Positions 1-8,518 of a stretch of DNA of 43,795 nucleotides are shown here, in pieces; positions within the stretch are counted from its first letter, which is position 1; each line of letters starts with the position of its first letter. The position numbers and the translations under genes were made by a program. The notes under the pieces were generated by a model that saw only the letters and a list, made by a program, of their open reading frames with translations, searched no databases and was not told where the DNA came from. Source of the DNA: Streptomyces sp. OfavH-34-F (GTDB lineage: Bacteria > Actinomycetota > Actinomycetes > Streptomycetales > Streptomycetaceae); assembly GCF_022347745.1 (NCBI RefSeq), contig NZ_JAKRGC010000021.1:1-43795 (forward strand), written 5' to 3'.

Positions 1-1521
1 GCCGGGGTGCGGGTGGAGCGCGCCTACGACGTGGAGGCGGCGGAGTCCCTGCTCCTGGGGTACGAGGGCCGGCTCGGCGAGCCCCGCTCGGCGGCGGCCG
101 CCCTGGCGCGGCTGCGGGGCGGCCCGGTGCCGCCCGATCCGCCGCCCCGGTCCGCGGAGCCCCGTTCCCAGTCCTCCCTGTTCGAGCCGTCGTCGGGCCC
201 GGAGCCGCCGCTGGAGGAGCTGACCGAGGTGTACGCGGCCCAGCTCGCCCGCCACGACGCGACGGACCGGCCGGACCGGATGCGGCTGCTGACGGCCGCC
301 GAGTCGGCCGGGATGCTGGTCGCCGCCGAGATGAACCGGGCGGGCCTGCCCTGGCGGGCCGACGTCCACCGCGAGGTGCTGCACGAGCTGCTGGGCGAGC
401 GGTACGCGGGCGGGGGCGAGCCGCGCCGGCTGGCGGAGCTGGCCGACGAGGTGTCCGCCGCGTTCGGGCGCCGGGTGCGGCCGGACCTGCCGGCCGACGT
501 GGTGCGGGCGTTCGCGCGGGCCGGGGTCCGGGTGCGCTCGACGCGCCGCTGGGAGATCGAGTCGCTGGACCATCCGGCGGTCGCGCCGCTGCTCGCGTAC
601 AAGAAGCTGTACCGGATCTGGACGGCGCACGGCTGGGGCTGGCTCCAGGACTGGGTGCGCGACGGCCGCTTCCGCCCGGAGTACCAGCCGGGCGGCACGG
701 TGAGCGGGCGGTGGACGACCAACGGCGGCGGGGCGCTCCAGATCCCGAAGGTGATCCGGCGGGCCGTCGTGGCGGACGAGGGGTGGCGGCTGGTCGTCGC
801 GGACGCGGCGCAGATGGAGCCGCGCGTGCTGGCGGCGATCTCCCGCGACCCCGGTCTGATGGAGGTGGCCGGTCACGAGGGCGATCTCTACACGGCGCTG
901 TCCGACCGCGCCTTCCACGGCGACCGGGACCACGCGAAGATCGCGCTGCTCGGCGCGGTGTACGGGCAGACGTCCGGGGACGGGCTGAAGAACCTGGCGG
1001 CGCTGCGCCGCAGGTTCCCGCGTGCGGTGGCCTATGTGGACGACGCGGCGAAGGCGGGCGAGGAGGGCCGTCTCGTCCGCACCTGGCTGGGCCGGACGAG
1101 CCCGCCGGCGGCGGGGCGCGGGGAGGACGGCGAGGCCGGCATCCCGCAGGAGGAGGCGGAATCCGCACCGGACCGGGACGGCGGGCCGGGCCACGGCTAC
1201 CTGCCGGGCTACGCCTCGTCGGACGCGCGGGCGCGGGGCCGGTTCACGCGGAACTTCGTGGTGCAGGGCAGTGCGGCGGACTGGGCGCTGCTGCTGCTGG
1301 CGGCCCTGCGGCAGTCGATCGCGGCCGCCGGGCTCCGGGCGGAGCTGGTGTTCTTCCAGCACGACGAGGTGATCGTGCACTGCCCGGAGGCGGAGGCCGG
1401 GGCGGTGGTGGCGGCGATCCGGGAGGCCGCCGAACTGGCCGGACGGACGGCGTTCGGCGAGACCCCGGTGCGGTTCCCGTTCACCACGGCGGTGGTGGAG
1501 CGCTACTCGGACGCGAAGTGA
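1..1521 (+). CDS. Family A DNA polymerase (bifunctional 3'-5' exonuclease/polymerase-like), 5' truncated by window edge
   Basis: This is a template-directed DNA polymerase of the PolA family, seen without its N-terminus. The frame is open from base 1, so the start lies upstream of the window. The visible part holds the polymerase fold: a motif A-like DAAQMEPR segment, the O-helix region with HAKIALLGAVYGQTSGDGL, and motif C in FFQHDEVIVH carrying the catalytic HDE. The visible N-terminal part is short and Pro/Arg-rich between the presumed exonuclease region and the thumb, as in the shorter actinobacterial 'bifunctional 3'-5' exonuclease/DNA polymerase' proteins rather than full PolA. A Gly/Glu-rich insertion sits between motifs B and C. 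It likely acts in repair or in a accessory synthesis role; the exact role is not known from the sequence. A strong hairpin follows the stop codon. Confidence 0.9.
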   Translation, partial: AGVRVERAYDVEAAESLLLGYEGRLGEPRSAAAALARLRGGPVPPDPPPRSAEPRSQSSLFEPSSGPEPPLEELTEVYAAQLARHDATDRPDRMRLLTAAESAGMLVAAEMNRAGLPWRADVHREVLHELLGERYAGGGEPRRLAELADEVSAAFGRRVRPDLPADVVRAFARAGVRVRSTRRWEIESLDHPAVAPLLAYKKLYRIWTAHGWGWLQDWVRDGRFRPEYQPGGTVSGRWTTNGGGALQIPKVIRRAVVADEGWRLVVADAAQMEPRVLAAISRDPGLMEVAGHEGDLYTALSDRAFHGDRDHAKIALLGAVYGQTSGDGLKNLAALRRRFPRAVAYVDDAAKAGEEGRLVRTWLGRTSPPAAGRGEDGEAGIPQEEAESAPDRDGGPGHGYLPGYASSDARARGRFTRNFVVQGSAADWALLLLAALRQSIAAAGLRAELVFFQHDEVIVHCPEAEAGAVVAAIREAAELAGRTAFGETPVRFPFTTAVVERYSDAK

Positions 1522-1593
1522 GCACGGTACGCGTACGGGGGAAGGCGAAGGCGGCCCGAACCGAACCCCCTCCGGTCCGGGCCGTGCGCCCGC

Positions 1594-1624
1594 CGCGCCT
1601 CCGGGGAGAGAGCCCGGAGGCGCG
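1594..1624. terminator. Bidirectional terminator hairpin
   Basis: A perfect 12-bp inverted repeat (CGCGCCTCCGGG / CCCGGAGGCGCG, 7-nt loop) lies between the convergent polymerase and dioxygenase genes. There is no clear T-tract, as is common in Streptomyces. Confidence 0.7.
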
Positions 1625-1663
1625 GGGGCGCGGCGGTTACGGCCGCTCGGCCTGTCTGCTCGT

Positions 1664-2530
1664 CTACCCGCGTTCCCACAACGCGGGGACATTCGGCGGC
1701 TCCCAGCCGACGATGGCGGTGTGAGCCTGCAGACAGCGGTACGCGGCCCCGCCGTATGTGACGCGGTTGCCCGCGGTGTACGCCGTTCCGGCCGCCCAGG
1801 TGCCGCCCGGGGTGGTCGGCGGGTCGGTCGGGTCCGGCGGGTCGGTCGGCTGCTGGGCGACGTTGAGGACGAAGTCGAAACTGCCCTGCTTGCCGGAGCC
1901 GGCCGTCCGGACGTTCATGAGCAGCGCCGGGTCGTACAGCATGTCGGTGCCGTTGCGCGGCTCGCCCGGGAAGTACAGCTGGGTGGTGAGGATGCCGGAG
2001 CCCGGCGCCTGCACCTTGACGTGGATGTGGCGGGTGCGGCCCGGGTAGAGCCCCGGCACGATCGTGGTGAGGGAGAACGCGCCGCTCTGGTCGGTGAACT
2101 GGTGGCCGCGGAAGTTGTACCCGCTCATGTCGTAGCCACCGTTGTTGTCGGCCTGCCAGAAGTCGAGCAGCACGCCGGGGATGGGACGGCACTCACGGCC
2201 GAAGACGTAGCCGCTGACGGTCAGCGGGACGCCGGGCGTCGAGGAGGTCACCAGGCTGGTGCGGAGGGGGGAGTTGGGCTTGAAGTACGGGCCCTCCATC
2301 TGGTCGTGCGTCGGCTCGTCGCCGTCGTCGCACTCCGGCGTGGGGGCGAGCGGTTCGCCGCTCTTGCCGGCGTCGCGGGCGAGGGCGACCCCGCCGCCCG
2401 CGAACAGCGGCACGGCGGTGGCCACGAGCGCGGCCTTGAGGAGGGACTTCCGGGTGATCGCCGGTCCGCCTGCGGCTTCGGCGGTGGCGGGTTCGCTGGA
2501 CTCGTTGGGTTCGGGGGATACGGGAGACAT
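1664..2530 (-). CDS. Secreted intradiol ring-cleavage dioxygenase with C-terminal carbohydrate-binding module
   Basis: Family knowledge: intradiol dioxygenases open catechol-type rings with non-haem Fe(III). The 288-residue protein shows the pattern in order: VSGYVFG strand (about 105-111), LLDFWQADNNGGYD (121-134), RGHQFTD, and YPGRTRHIHVKV (162-173). Likely iron ligands are Tyr133, Tyr162, His168 and His170. The N-terminus has a TRKSLLK sequence before a hydrophobic stretch (about 30-50), which suggests export (Tat-like or Sec). After a TDPPDPTDPP linker comes a CBM5/12-like module (about 243-288; GTWAAGTAY, YRCLQAH, PPNVPALW). The start ATG has GAGGAGAA upstream. The neighbouring protease carries an almost identical tail, so both may be held on chitin, cellulose or other insoluble biomass. 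The true aromatic substrate is unknown. Confidence 0.88.
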   Translation of the reverse strand: MSPVSPEPNESSEPATAEAAGGPAITRKSLLKAALVATAVPLFAGGGVALARDAGKSGEPLAPTPECDDGDEPTHDQMEGPYFKPNSPLRTSLVTSSTPGVPLTVSGYVFGRECRPIPGVLLDFWQADNNGGYDMSGYNFRGHQFTDQSGAFSLTTIVPGLYPGRTRHIHVKVQAPGSGILTTQLYFPGEPRNGTDMLYDPALLMNVRTAGSGKQGSFDFVLNVAQQPTDPPDPTDPPTTPGGTWAAGTAYTAGNRVTYGGAAYRCLQAHTAIVGWEPPNVPALWERG

Positions 2531-2580
2531 GGCTGACGGTTCTCCTCGGGACGGTGGGGAAGGGCACGTGCGCGGTGCGG

Positions 2581-2610
2581 GGGGCCCGGGGCGTCGTCGC
2601 CCCGGGCCCC
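2581..2610 (-). terminator. Terminator hairpin between protease and dioxygenase genes
   Basis: A perfect 13-bp stem (GGGGCCCGGGGCG / CGCCCCGGGCCCC) with a TCGT loop lies downstream of the protease stop and upstream of the dioxygenase start, so the two minus-strand genes are probably transcribed separately. Confidence 0.65.
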
Positions 2611-2721
2611 GCTCCTCGATCCGGAGAGGGTGGGCCGGTCGTGAGGCCGTTGGTGCGGTGTCCGTGGCGCGGGGCCCTCGTCGTGGCCCCGCGTCACTGA
2701 GCGGGTGGTGCGGAGCGGGTG

Positions 2722-4095
2722 TTACAGCGCCTGCCAGAGGGCCGGGACGTTCGGCGGGGTCCAGCCGGGCTGCGCCAGGTGGCCCTGAAGGCAGCGGTAG
2801 CTCGCCGAGCCGTACGTCACGACGTCACCGGCCGCGTAGGTGGTGCCGACCGCCCAGGTGCCGCCGGGGTTCGGCGGGTCGGACGGGTCGGGCGGGGTGG
2901 TGGGGCCGCCGCCGTTGGTCACCAGGGTCACGCCGTACGCCTGGAGCGCGGCGTTGATGGGCTGGAAGTACGTCACACCGCCCTGCGAGCAGTTGCCGGT
3001 GCCACCGGAGGTGACGCCCTGCGCCTGGCTGCCGGAGATGAACGAACCGCCGGAGTCACCGGGTTCGGCGCACACGTTGGTCCGGGTCACCGGGGTGACG
3101 GTGCCCTCCTGATAGGTGACGCTGCTGTTGCGCTGCTGGATGGTGCCGCAGTGCCAGCCGGTCGTGGAGCCGGAGCGGCAGACGGACTGGCCCTCGATCG
3201 CCTCGGTGGAGCCGGTGACCGTGATGTCCGCGTTGCCGTAGCCGTTCACCAGCGGGCGCGGAGTCCAGTTGGCGTTGGTGGCGATCCAGGAGTAGTCGCG
3301 GCCCGGGAACGTCGAGCCCTGGAAGGAGCCCTGGGCCTGCTGGTTGTAGCCGCTCGTGGTGGTGCCCGCGCGGCCGCAGTGCCCGGCGCTGACGAAGCCG
3401 CTCTGGGTACCGCGCTTGACGGGGAAGCCGATGGAGCAGCGGCCCGAGCCGTTCATGTAGTACGCGTCGCCGCCGCGCAGGTCCGCGAAGGTGCGGGGCT
3501 GCTCGGTGGAGTGCGCGATCTTCACCAGGGCGCGGTCCACCCCGGCCCTGGCGAGGAACGCCTCGGCGGCGGAGGTCTTCCCTGCCTGGACGACGACGCG
3601 GTTGGTGCTGACGTCCACGTACCAGGACGGGACGTCCTCGGGGGCCTTGCGGAGTGCGACCCGGTCCAGTGCGGCCTTGGCGGTGTCCAGCTCCGCCAGG
3701 CTGTGGTCGACGACCTCGGCGCGGGCGCCGGCCTTCGCGATGCGGGCGGCGTCCGACGCGTCGGTGGTGGAGACGGTCAGGCGGGCCGTGTCCCCGGAGA
3801 CGCGGGCACCGGCGAAGTCGTCGCCGAGGGAGTACCGCAGTCCGGCGGTGACGGCGGTGGCCCGTGCCTCGTTGGCCACGCGGCTGCGTGCCTCGGACGC
3901 GGTCAGTCCGAGGTCCCGCTGCATGGCCTTGAGCAGACCCGGTGAGAGCTGGGCGGAGTCCGCCGAAGCGGTGGGGGTGTGGGGGGCGGGGTCGGCGGAA
4001 GCGGTGCCGGTCAGACCGGCGAGCGCGAGCGCGCCGACGGCCACGGTGGCGGTACACGCGGCCAGGGCCCGTCTGCGGAGCATGGATCTCTCCAC
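2722..4095 (-). CDS. Secreted S1 (alpha-lytic/streptogrisin C-type) serine protease with carbohydrate-binding tail
   Basis: A 457-residue preproenzyme, the same length and layout as streptogrisin C. I chose the GTG start at 4095 because AAGGAG precedes it by 6 nt; the longer open frame to 4206 lacks this. In order: a signal peptide (RRRALAACT... to an ASA-type cleavage site near 34); an alpha-lytic-type propeptide (about 45-205); a chymotrypsin-fold protease (about 208-390) with His239 (SAGHCG), Asp267 (GRDYSW) and Ser348 (GDSGGS); and cysteine pairs typical of the family. A Pro/Asp-rich linker then leads to a CBM5/12-like module (about 411-457; GTWAVGTTY, YRCLQGH, PPNVPALW). It should be secreted, self-processed and active on proteins bound to polymeric substrate. 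It is oriented away from the phosphotransferase gene. Confidence 0.93.
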   Translation of the reverse strand: MERSMLRRRALAACTATVAVGALALAGLTGTASADPAPHTPTASADSAQLSPGLLKAMQRDLGLTASEARSRVANEARATAVTAGLRYSLGDDFAGARVSGDTARLTVSTTDASDAARIAKAGARAEVVDHSLAELDTAKAALDRVALRKAPEDVPSWYVDVSTNRVVVQAGKTSAAEAFLARAGVDRALVKIAHSTEQPRTFADLRGGDAYYMNGSGRCSIGFPVKRGTQSGFVSAGHCGRAGTTTSGYNQQAQGSFQGSTFPGRDYSWIATNANWTPRPLVNGYGNADITVTGSTEAIEGQSVCRSGSTTGWHCGTIQQRNSSVTYQEGTVTPVTRTNVCAEPGDSGGSFISGSQAQGVTSGGTGNCSQGGVTYFQPINAALQAYGVTLVTNGGGPTTPPDPSDPPNPGGTWAVGTTYAAGDVVTYGSASYRCLQGHLAQPGWTPPNVPALWQAL

Positions 4096-4292
4096 GGAAC
4101 TCTCCTTGTTCTGGGGATCGCTTCGGGGGAAGCAGTGCGGGGGAATTCGCCGCCAAGGTAGCCGCGTACACGTCATCTTCAGGAGATCCCGTCCGCCCCA
4201 TCGCATCGCGTTATGGGGGCCCTCGGACCGGCCCCGGACGGCCCGCCGGGCCCGGCCTCCCCTCCCGTCCGGAGCCCGAGTAGGTTCCCCTC

Positions 4293-4976
4293 ATGCGCAT
4301 AGGCCAACTGCTGGGCAGCGGACGCAACGCGGACGTGTACGAGCTGAACGAGGCGTGGGTCCTGCGGCGTTACCGGGACGGAATGGACGCGGCCCGTGAA
4401 CTTCCCGTGATGTCCTACCTGTCGGCCTCCGGCTACCCGGTGCCCCGCCTGGGCCCGCAGCCGCCGTCGGCCGGGCCCGGCGACCTGGTCCTCCAGCGGC
4501 TGTACGGGCCGACGATGCTGGAGTCCCTGATCTCCGGCGACCTGGGCGCAGAGGAGGGCGCCGAGCTGCTGGCCGGCCTCCTCGCCGAGCTGCACACCGT
4601 CCCGGCCCGGCTCTCGCCCGACCCGGACGACCGCGTCCTGCACCTGGACCTGCACCCGGACAACGTGGTGCTGACGCCGGACGGGCCCGTCGTGATCGAC
4701 TGGAGCAACACCGAGGAGGGGGCGCCCGCCGTGGACCGGGCGATGTCCGCGCTGATCCTGGCCCAGGTCGCCGTGGACCCCGGGCACCCGGCGGCGGACG
4801 GGGCCCGGCTGCTGGTGACCGCGCTGGTGCCGCGGCTGGCCGCCGACGACGGCATCCCCGCCCGCCACCTCGCGGACGCGGCCGCCCGCCGCACCCGGAA
4901 CCCGATGATGTCCCCGGCCGAGACGGCCCTGATCGGCGAGGCGGCGGCCCTGGTCACCACGCTGGCCGGCCGCTGA
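4293..4976 (+). CDS. Aminoglycoside phosphotransferase (APH)/choline kinase-fold protein
   Basis: A small (227-residue) kinase-fold protein. It has a glycine-rich ATP loop near the N-terminus (LGSGRNADVYEL, about 8-19), then the catalytic loop HLDLHPDNVVL (117-127; Asp119 as base, Asn124 as metal ligand) and VIDWSN (134-139; Asp136 as second metal ligand). The family phosphorylates small molecules such as aminoglycosides, choline or nucleosides. This member is shorter than resistance enzymes (about 260-300), mainly in the C-terminal substrate region, so drug resistance should not be assumed. It is divergent from the protease gene and followed by the oppositely oriented TetR gene. Confidence 0.82.
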   Translation: MRIGQLLGSGRNADVYELNEAWVLRRYRDGMDAARELPVMSYLSASGYPVPRLGPQPPSAGPGDLVLQRLYGPTMLESLISGDLGAEEGAELLAGLLAELHTVPARLSPDPDDRVLHLDLHPDNVVLTPDGPVVIDWSNTEEGAPAVDRAMSALILAQVAVDPGHPAADGARLLVTALVPRLAADDGIPARHLADAAARRTRNPMMSPAETALIGEAAALVTTLAGR

Positions 4977-5018
4977 CCGAGCGGCACGCGGTCACCGGCG
5001 CCGCGTAGCGGGAGGGGC

Positions 5019-5621
5019 TCAGCCCGCCGAGCCCTCCGTGGGCGGGAGGTCCGAGAGGGCCTGGCGGGCGAAGGCCACGACATGGGCGCGCAGGTCCGGG
5101 CCACCGCCGGCCGCCGCGTCCGGCTCGAGGATCAGCCGGGTGAGCTGCGGCACCGCGTGGGGCCAGGCGGCGAGCCCGATCAGGCTCAGCAGGCAGGCGG
5201 CGACGCGCGGCGAGGTCCCGGTCCCGAAGCTCTCGGCGAGGGCCGCAGTCTTCTCCTCGTAGTGGCCCCGGCGCGCTTCCTCGTGGGGCAGGACGCCGTC
5301 GCGGTAGTGCAGGCCCTCCCAGGAGAGGAGCCGGACGAGGACCGGGTTGTCCCGGTGGAAGTCGTACACCCGGCCGACGTACTCGGCGGGGTCGTCGCCC
5401 GGCCTGAGCGGGACGGCCGCCGCCAGTTCGTCGAGCGCGCGCCCCACGACGGCGTCGAACAGCTTCTGCTTGTTGCCGAAGTAGCCGTAGATCCGTTCCT
5501 TGTTCACGCCGGCCAGCTCCGCGATCCGGTCGACGCGTGCTCCCGCGATGCCGTGAGCCGCGAATTCCTCCCTGGCCGCAGCGAGGAGCCGTTCCTTGGT
5601 GTGCGTCGTGTCCGAGGCCAT
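5019..5621 (-). CDS. TetR-family transcriptional repressor
   Basis: About 200 residues. The N-terminal helix-turn-helix reads TKERLLAAAREEFAAHG ... VDRIAELAGVNKERIYGYFGNKQKLF, a clear TetR_N domain, followed by an all-helical ligand/dimer domain. I chose the ATG at 5621 because the HTH then starts at the usual distance; the frame is open to 5675 but that extension would run into the operator. It is divergent from a membrane-protein/SDR pair and separated from it by a tandem palindromic operator, so it most likely represses itself and that pair. The inducer is unknown. Confidence 0.9.
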   Translation of the reverse strand: MASDTTHTKERLLAAAREEFAAHGIAGARVDRIAELAGVNKERIYGYFGNKQKLFDAVVGRALDELAAAVPLRPGDDPAEYVGRVYDFHRDNPVLVRLLSWEGLHYRDGVLPHEEARRGHYEEKTAALAESFGTGTSPRVAACLLSLIGLAAWPHAVPQLTRLILEPDAAAGGGPDLRAHVVAFARQALSDLPPTEGSAG

Positions 5622-5652
5622 GCCCTCAGCGTAGAGCGCCCGCCCCCCGATT

Positions 5653-5691
5653 CCAACCAACTGGATGGTTGACAACCAACCAGTTGGTTGG
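5653..5691. promoter_or_regulatory. Tandem TetR-type operator in divergent intergenic region
   Basis: Two related quasi-palindromic 18-mers lie one base apart: CAACCAACTGGATGGTTG (5654-5671) and CAACCAACCAGTTGGTTG (5673-5690). The outer 12-bp arms (5653-5664 and 5680-5691) are perfect inverted repeats. The position between the tetR start (5621) and the ATG at 5705 fits autoregulation plus repression of the divergent operon. Confidence 0.75.
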
Positions 5692-5704
5692 AAGGGTGTT
5701 TCCC

Positions 5705-6025
5705 ATGACCTCCGCCACCGCCCGCACCACCACCGCCGCCCGCACCACCACCGCCTGCGCCCCGCCTGCCGCGCAGCCGTCCGTCCACGTACGCGCCCTG
5801 CTCACCTGGATCGCGGTGTTCGGCGCGCTGACCGCCGTACAACTGCTGATCGGCCCCTACGTCGAGGGGCTGCCGATGCTCCTGCGGACCCTGGTGATCA
5901 CCGGCATCGTCGTCCCGGCGGTCGTCTACGCGCTGATGCCGAACCTCCTGAGGCTGCGCGGCGCCGTACGGCGCCGAATTGCGTTGCCGGGAACGGAACC
6001 CGTCGAGCAGGATCGGACCCCGTGA
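5705..6025 (+). CDS. Small membrane protein in TetR-controlled operon
   Basis: A 106-residue protein. The ATG at 5705 has AAGGGTG just upstream and directly follows the operator. A Thr/Ala-rich N-terminus (about 1-25) precedes two hydrophobic segments (LLTWIAVFGALTAVQLLI about 30-47; LVITGIVVPAVVYALM about 61-76), with a basic tail (RLRGAVRRR). It probably spans the membrane twice. No enzyme motif is visible. Its stop overlaps the GTG start of the SDR gene, so the two are translated together. I cannot assign a function. Confidence 0.7.
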   Translation: MTSATARTTTAARTTTACAPPAAQPSVHVRALLTWIAVFGALTAVQLLIGPYVEGLPMLLRTLVITGIVVPAVVYALMPNLLRLRGAVRRRIALPGTEPVEQDRTP

Positions 6026-6804
6026 CCACCGCAGACACCTTCTCCCCCGCCGCGCCCCGTCCGCTCGCCCTGATCACCGGCGTCGGGCGCACCGTCGGCA
6101 TCGGCGCCGGGATCGCGCGTCAACTCGCCGCCTCCGGCTGGGACATCGCCTTCACCTACTGGACGCCCTACGACCGCCGCATGGACTGGGGCGAGGAGCG
6201 CGGCGCCACCGAGGCCATCGAGGCGTCGCTCGCCGCGCACGGCGCCCGCACCGCCGCGATCGAGGCGGACCTGATCGACCCGGACGCCCCGGCCCGGATC
6301 TTCGACGAGGCCGAGAGCCGCGTCGGACCGGTCACCGCGCTCGTGCTGAGCCACGCCGAGTCCGTGGACTCCGGCCTCCTGGACACCACCCTGGCGAGCT
6401 TCGACCGCCACTTCGCGGTGAACGCCCGCGCCACCTGGCTGCTCATCCGGGAGTACGGGCTGCGCTTCCGGGCCCCCGCCGGGAGCGGCCGGATCGTCGC
6501 GCTCACCAGCGACCACACCGTCGGCAACCTGCCGTACGGAGCCAGCAAGGGCGCCCTGGACCGCATCACCCTGGCCGCCGCCCGCGAACTGGCCCACCTC
6601 GGGGTCACCGCCAACGTCGTCAACCCCGGCCCGATCGACACCGGCTGGATGTCCGGGGAACTCGCGGAGGAGCTGCGCCGGGGCACCCCGCTGGGCCGGC
6701 TCGGCACCCCGCAGGACACCGCCCACCTGGTCGACTTCCTCTGCTCCCCGCAGGGCCAGTGGGTCAACGGCCAGCTCCTCAAGAGCAACGGCGGGGCCGC
6801 GTAG
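6022..6804 (+). CDS. SDR-family oxidoreductase
   Basis: A 260-residue short-chain dehydrogenase/reductase that uses NAD(P)H on an unknown substrate. The GTG at 6022 overlaps the previous stop (GTGA). The N-terminal Rossmann segment reads LALITGVGRTVGIGAGIA, a variant of the TGxxxGIG motif. LSHAE replaces the usual NNAG, and the catalytic Tyr-Lys pair is YGASKGALDR. A C-terminal LCSPQGQWVNGQ segment matches the family end. The unusual N-terminus and the LSHAE motif resemble Rv-type 'SDR family oxidoreductases' annotated as 3-ketoacyl reductases in actinomycetes. It is co-transcribed with the small membrane protein under the TetR operator. Confidence 0.88.
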   Translation: MTTADTFSPAAPRPLALITGVGRTVGIGAGIARQLAASGWDIAFTYWTPYDRRMDWGEERGATEAIEASLAAHGARTAAIEADLIDPDAPARIFDEAESRVGPVTALVLSHAESVDSGLLDTTLASFDRHFAVNARATWLLIREYGLRFRAPAGSGRIVALTSDHTVGNLPYGASKGALDRITLAAARELAHLGVTANVVNPGPIDTGWMSGELAEELRRGTPLGRLGTPQDTAHLVDFLCSPQGQWVNGQLLKSNGGAA

Positions 6805-6870
6805 GGGTTCACCGAAGACCCCTCGGACCCCTTGACGCGCGCGGCGCCGGTGGCGAGGATCACCCCGTTA

Positions 6871-6884
6871 TCGAAGCGCTTCGA
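6871..6884. promoter_or_regulatory. LacI-family-type operator upstream of GH43 gene
   Basis: A perfect 14-bp palindrome, TCGAAGCGCTTCGA, carries the GAAGCGCTTC core typical of LacI-family sugar repressors in Streptomyces. It lies about 60 bp before the glycosidase start. Confidence 0.6.
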
Positions 6885-6944
6885 CACGGGCGCCTCGCCA
6901 CCGCCACGGGTGGCCCACGCGTGCGACGTACAGGGACAGATGCC

Positions 6945-8453
6945 ATGCCAGTCCGAGACCAGACGGGCCCCACCGTCGGCAACCCGGTGATCCCCGGGTT
7001 CCACCCCGACCCCAGCGTCTGCCGCGTCGGGGACGACTACTACCTGGCGTGCTCCAGCTTCGAGTACTTCCCGGGCATCCCCCTCTTCCACAGCCGCGAC
7101 CTGGTCCACTGGACGCAGCTCGGCAACGTCCTGGACCGCCCGGAGCAGTTGCGCCTCACCCCGGACACCCGCGCCTCCGGCGGCATCTACGCGCCGACCC
7201 TGCGGCACCACGACGGCCGGTTCTGGCTGATCGTCACCAACGTCGAGGTGGGGAACCTGCTGTTCACCGCCACGGACCCGGCCGGCCCCTGGTCCGACCC
7301 GGTCCCGCTCCCCGGCGTCCCGGGCATCGACCCGGACCTCGCCTGGGACGAGGACGGCAGCTGCTGGTGCACGGTGGCCGGGGTCTCCCAGGTCCGCATC
7401 GACCCGTACACCGGCGAGACCTTCGGCGAACCCCGGCGGATCTGGTCCGGGGCACCCGGCGCGAAGGCCCCGGAGGCGCCGCACCTCTACCGGATCGGCG
7501 ACCACTGGTACCTCGTGATCGCGGAGGGCGGCACCGAGCGCGGGCACGCCGTCTCCGTCGCACGCGGCCCCTCGCCCGCCGGCCCGTTCGAGCCCTGCCC
7601 GGACAACCCGGTCCTCACTCACCGGGGCCGCGAGCACCCCGTGCAGAACACCGGCCACGGCGACCTGGTCCAGGGCCCGGACGGCTCCTGGTGGCTGGTC
7701 CTGCTCGGCGTCCGGCCGGGCGGCGGCACCCCCGGCTGGCACGTGCTGGGCCGGGAGACCTTCCTCGCCCCGGTGACCTGGCAGGACGGCTGGCCCGTCG
7801 TCGGCGAGGTCACCACCGAACTCCCGGCGCCCCCCTGGCCCTTGGAGCCCGCACCGGCCGCCCCGGTCCGGGACGGCTTCGACGGGGCCGCGCTCCGCCC
7901 GTACTGGATCTCCCCCCGCCGCTCGACGGCCGGCCGGTCCGGGACGACAGAACGCCCGGGCTGGCTGACCCTGCACGGCAGGGGCGGCACCCTGGACGAC
8001 CCGGACGCCGTGTTCACCGGCCGCCGGCAGCAGCATCTCTCCTGCCGCGCCCGGACCCTCGTGGACGCGGCGGACGGCCGCGGGGGCCTCGCGGTCCGCC
8101 TGGACGAGGCGCACCACTACGCGGTCGAGACGGACGGCACCGAGGTCCGCCTCGTCGCCCGCATCGGCCCGCTGCGCACGGTGGTCGCCGCCCACCCGGC
8201 GCCCGCCGGCCCGCTCGTCCTCGGCCTCGACGTACGCCGCACCCGGCCGCCCATCGCCCCGTGCACCGGCCCGGACACGATCACCCTGGGCTACGAGGAC
8301 CCGGCCGGCGCCTTCACCGCACTCGGCACGCTGGACGGCCGCTACCTCTCCACGGAGGTGACGGGCGGCTTCACGGGCCGCGTGATCGGCCTCTACGCGG
8401 CGGACGGCACGGTCCACTTCGACTGGTTCGACTACGAACCGCTGGAGAAGTAG
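6945..8453 (+). CDS. Glycoside hydrolase family 43 enzyme (beta-xylosidase/arabinofuranosidase-like), probably cytoplasmic
   Basis: A 502-residue inverting glycosidase. The N-terminal five-bladed propeller starts with NPVIPGFHPDPSVCRVGDDYY. Catalytic residues can be placed: Asp22 (HPDP, base), Asp129 (GIDPD, pKa modulator) and Glu177 (APEAPHLY, acid). From about 310 a beta-sandwich domain of the GH43_C2 type follows. No signal peptide is seen, so it likely acts on imported xylo- or arabino-oligosaccharides. The start at 6945 follows AGGGACAG. A LacI-type palindrome sits upstream, so sugar-dependent repression is likely; no transporter or repressor gene is adjacent. Exact substrate (xylose or arabinose side chains) cannot be told. 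Confidence 0.9.
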   Translation: MPVRDQTGPTVGNPVIPGFHPDPSVCRVGDDYYLACSSFEYFPGIPLFHSRDLVHWTQLGNVLDRPEQLRLTPDTRASGGIYAPTLRHHDGRFWLIVTNVEVGNLLFTATDPAGPWSDPVPLPGVPGIDPDLAWDEDGSCWCTVAGVSQVRIDPYTGETFGEPRRIWSGAPGAKAPEAPHLYRIGDHWYLVIAEGGTERGHAVSVARGPSPAGPFEPCPDNPVLTHRGREHPVQNTGHGDLVQGPDGSWWLVLLGVRPGGGTPGWHVLGRETFLAPVTWQDGWPVVGEVTTELPAPPWPLEPAPAAPVRDGFDGAALRPYWISPRRSTAGRSGTTERPGWLTLHGRGGTLDDPDAVFTGRRQQHLSCRARTLVDAADGRGGLAVRLDEAHHYAVETDGTEVRLVARIGPLRTVVAAHPAPAGPLVLGLDVRRTRPPIAPCTGPDTITLGYEDPAGAFTALGTLDGRYLSTEVTGGFTGRVIGLYAADGTVHFDWFDYEPLEK

Positions 8454-8518
8454 CGGCGGCGGGCGCCGCTCCGCGAGAGGCGGCACCCACCGCGTCTCCG
8501 CCCGGGTAGCCTTCCCGA

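Noticed and set aside
6168..8486. 772-residue minus-strand open frame
   Set aside because: It lies antisense to the SDR and GH43 genes, which have intact catalytic motifs.
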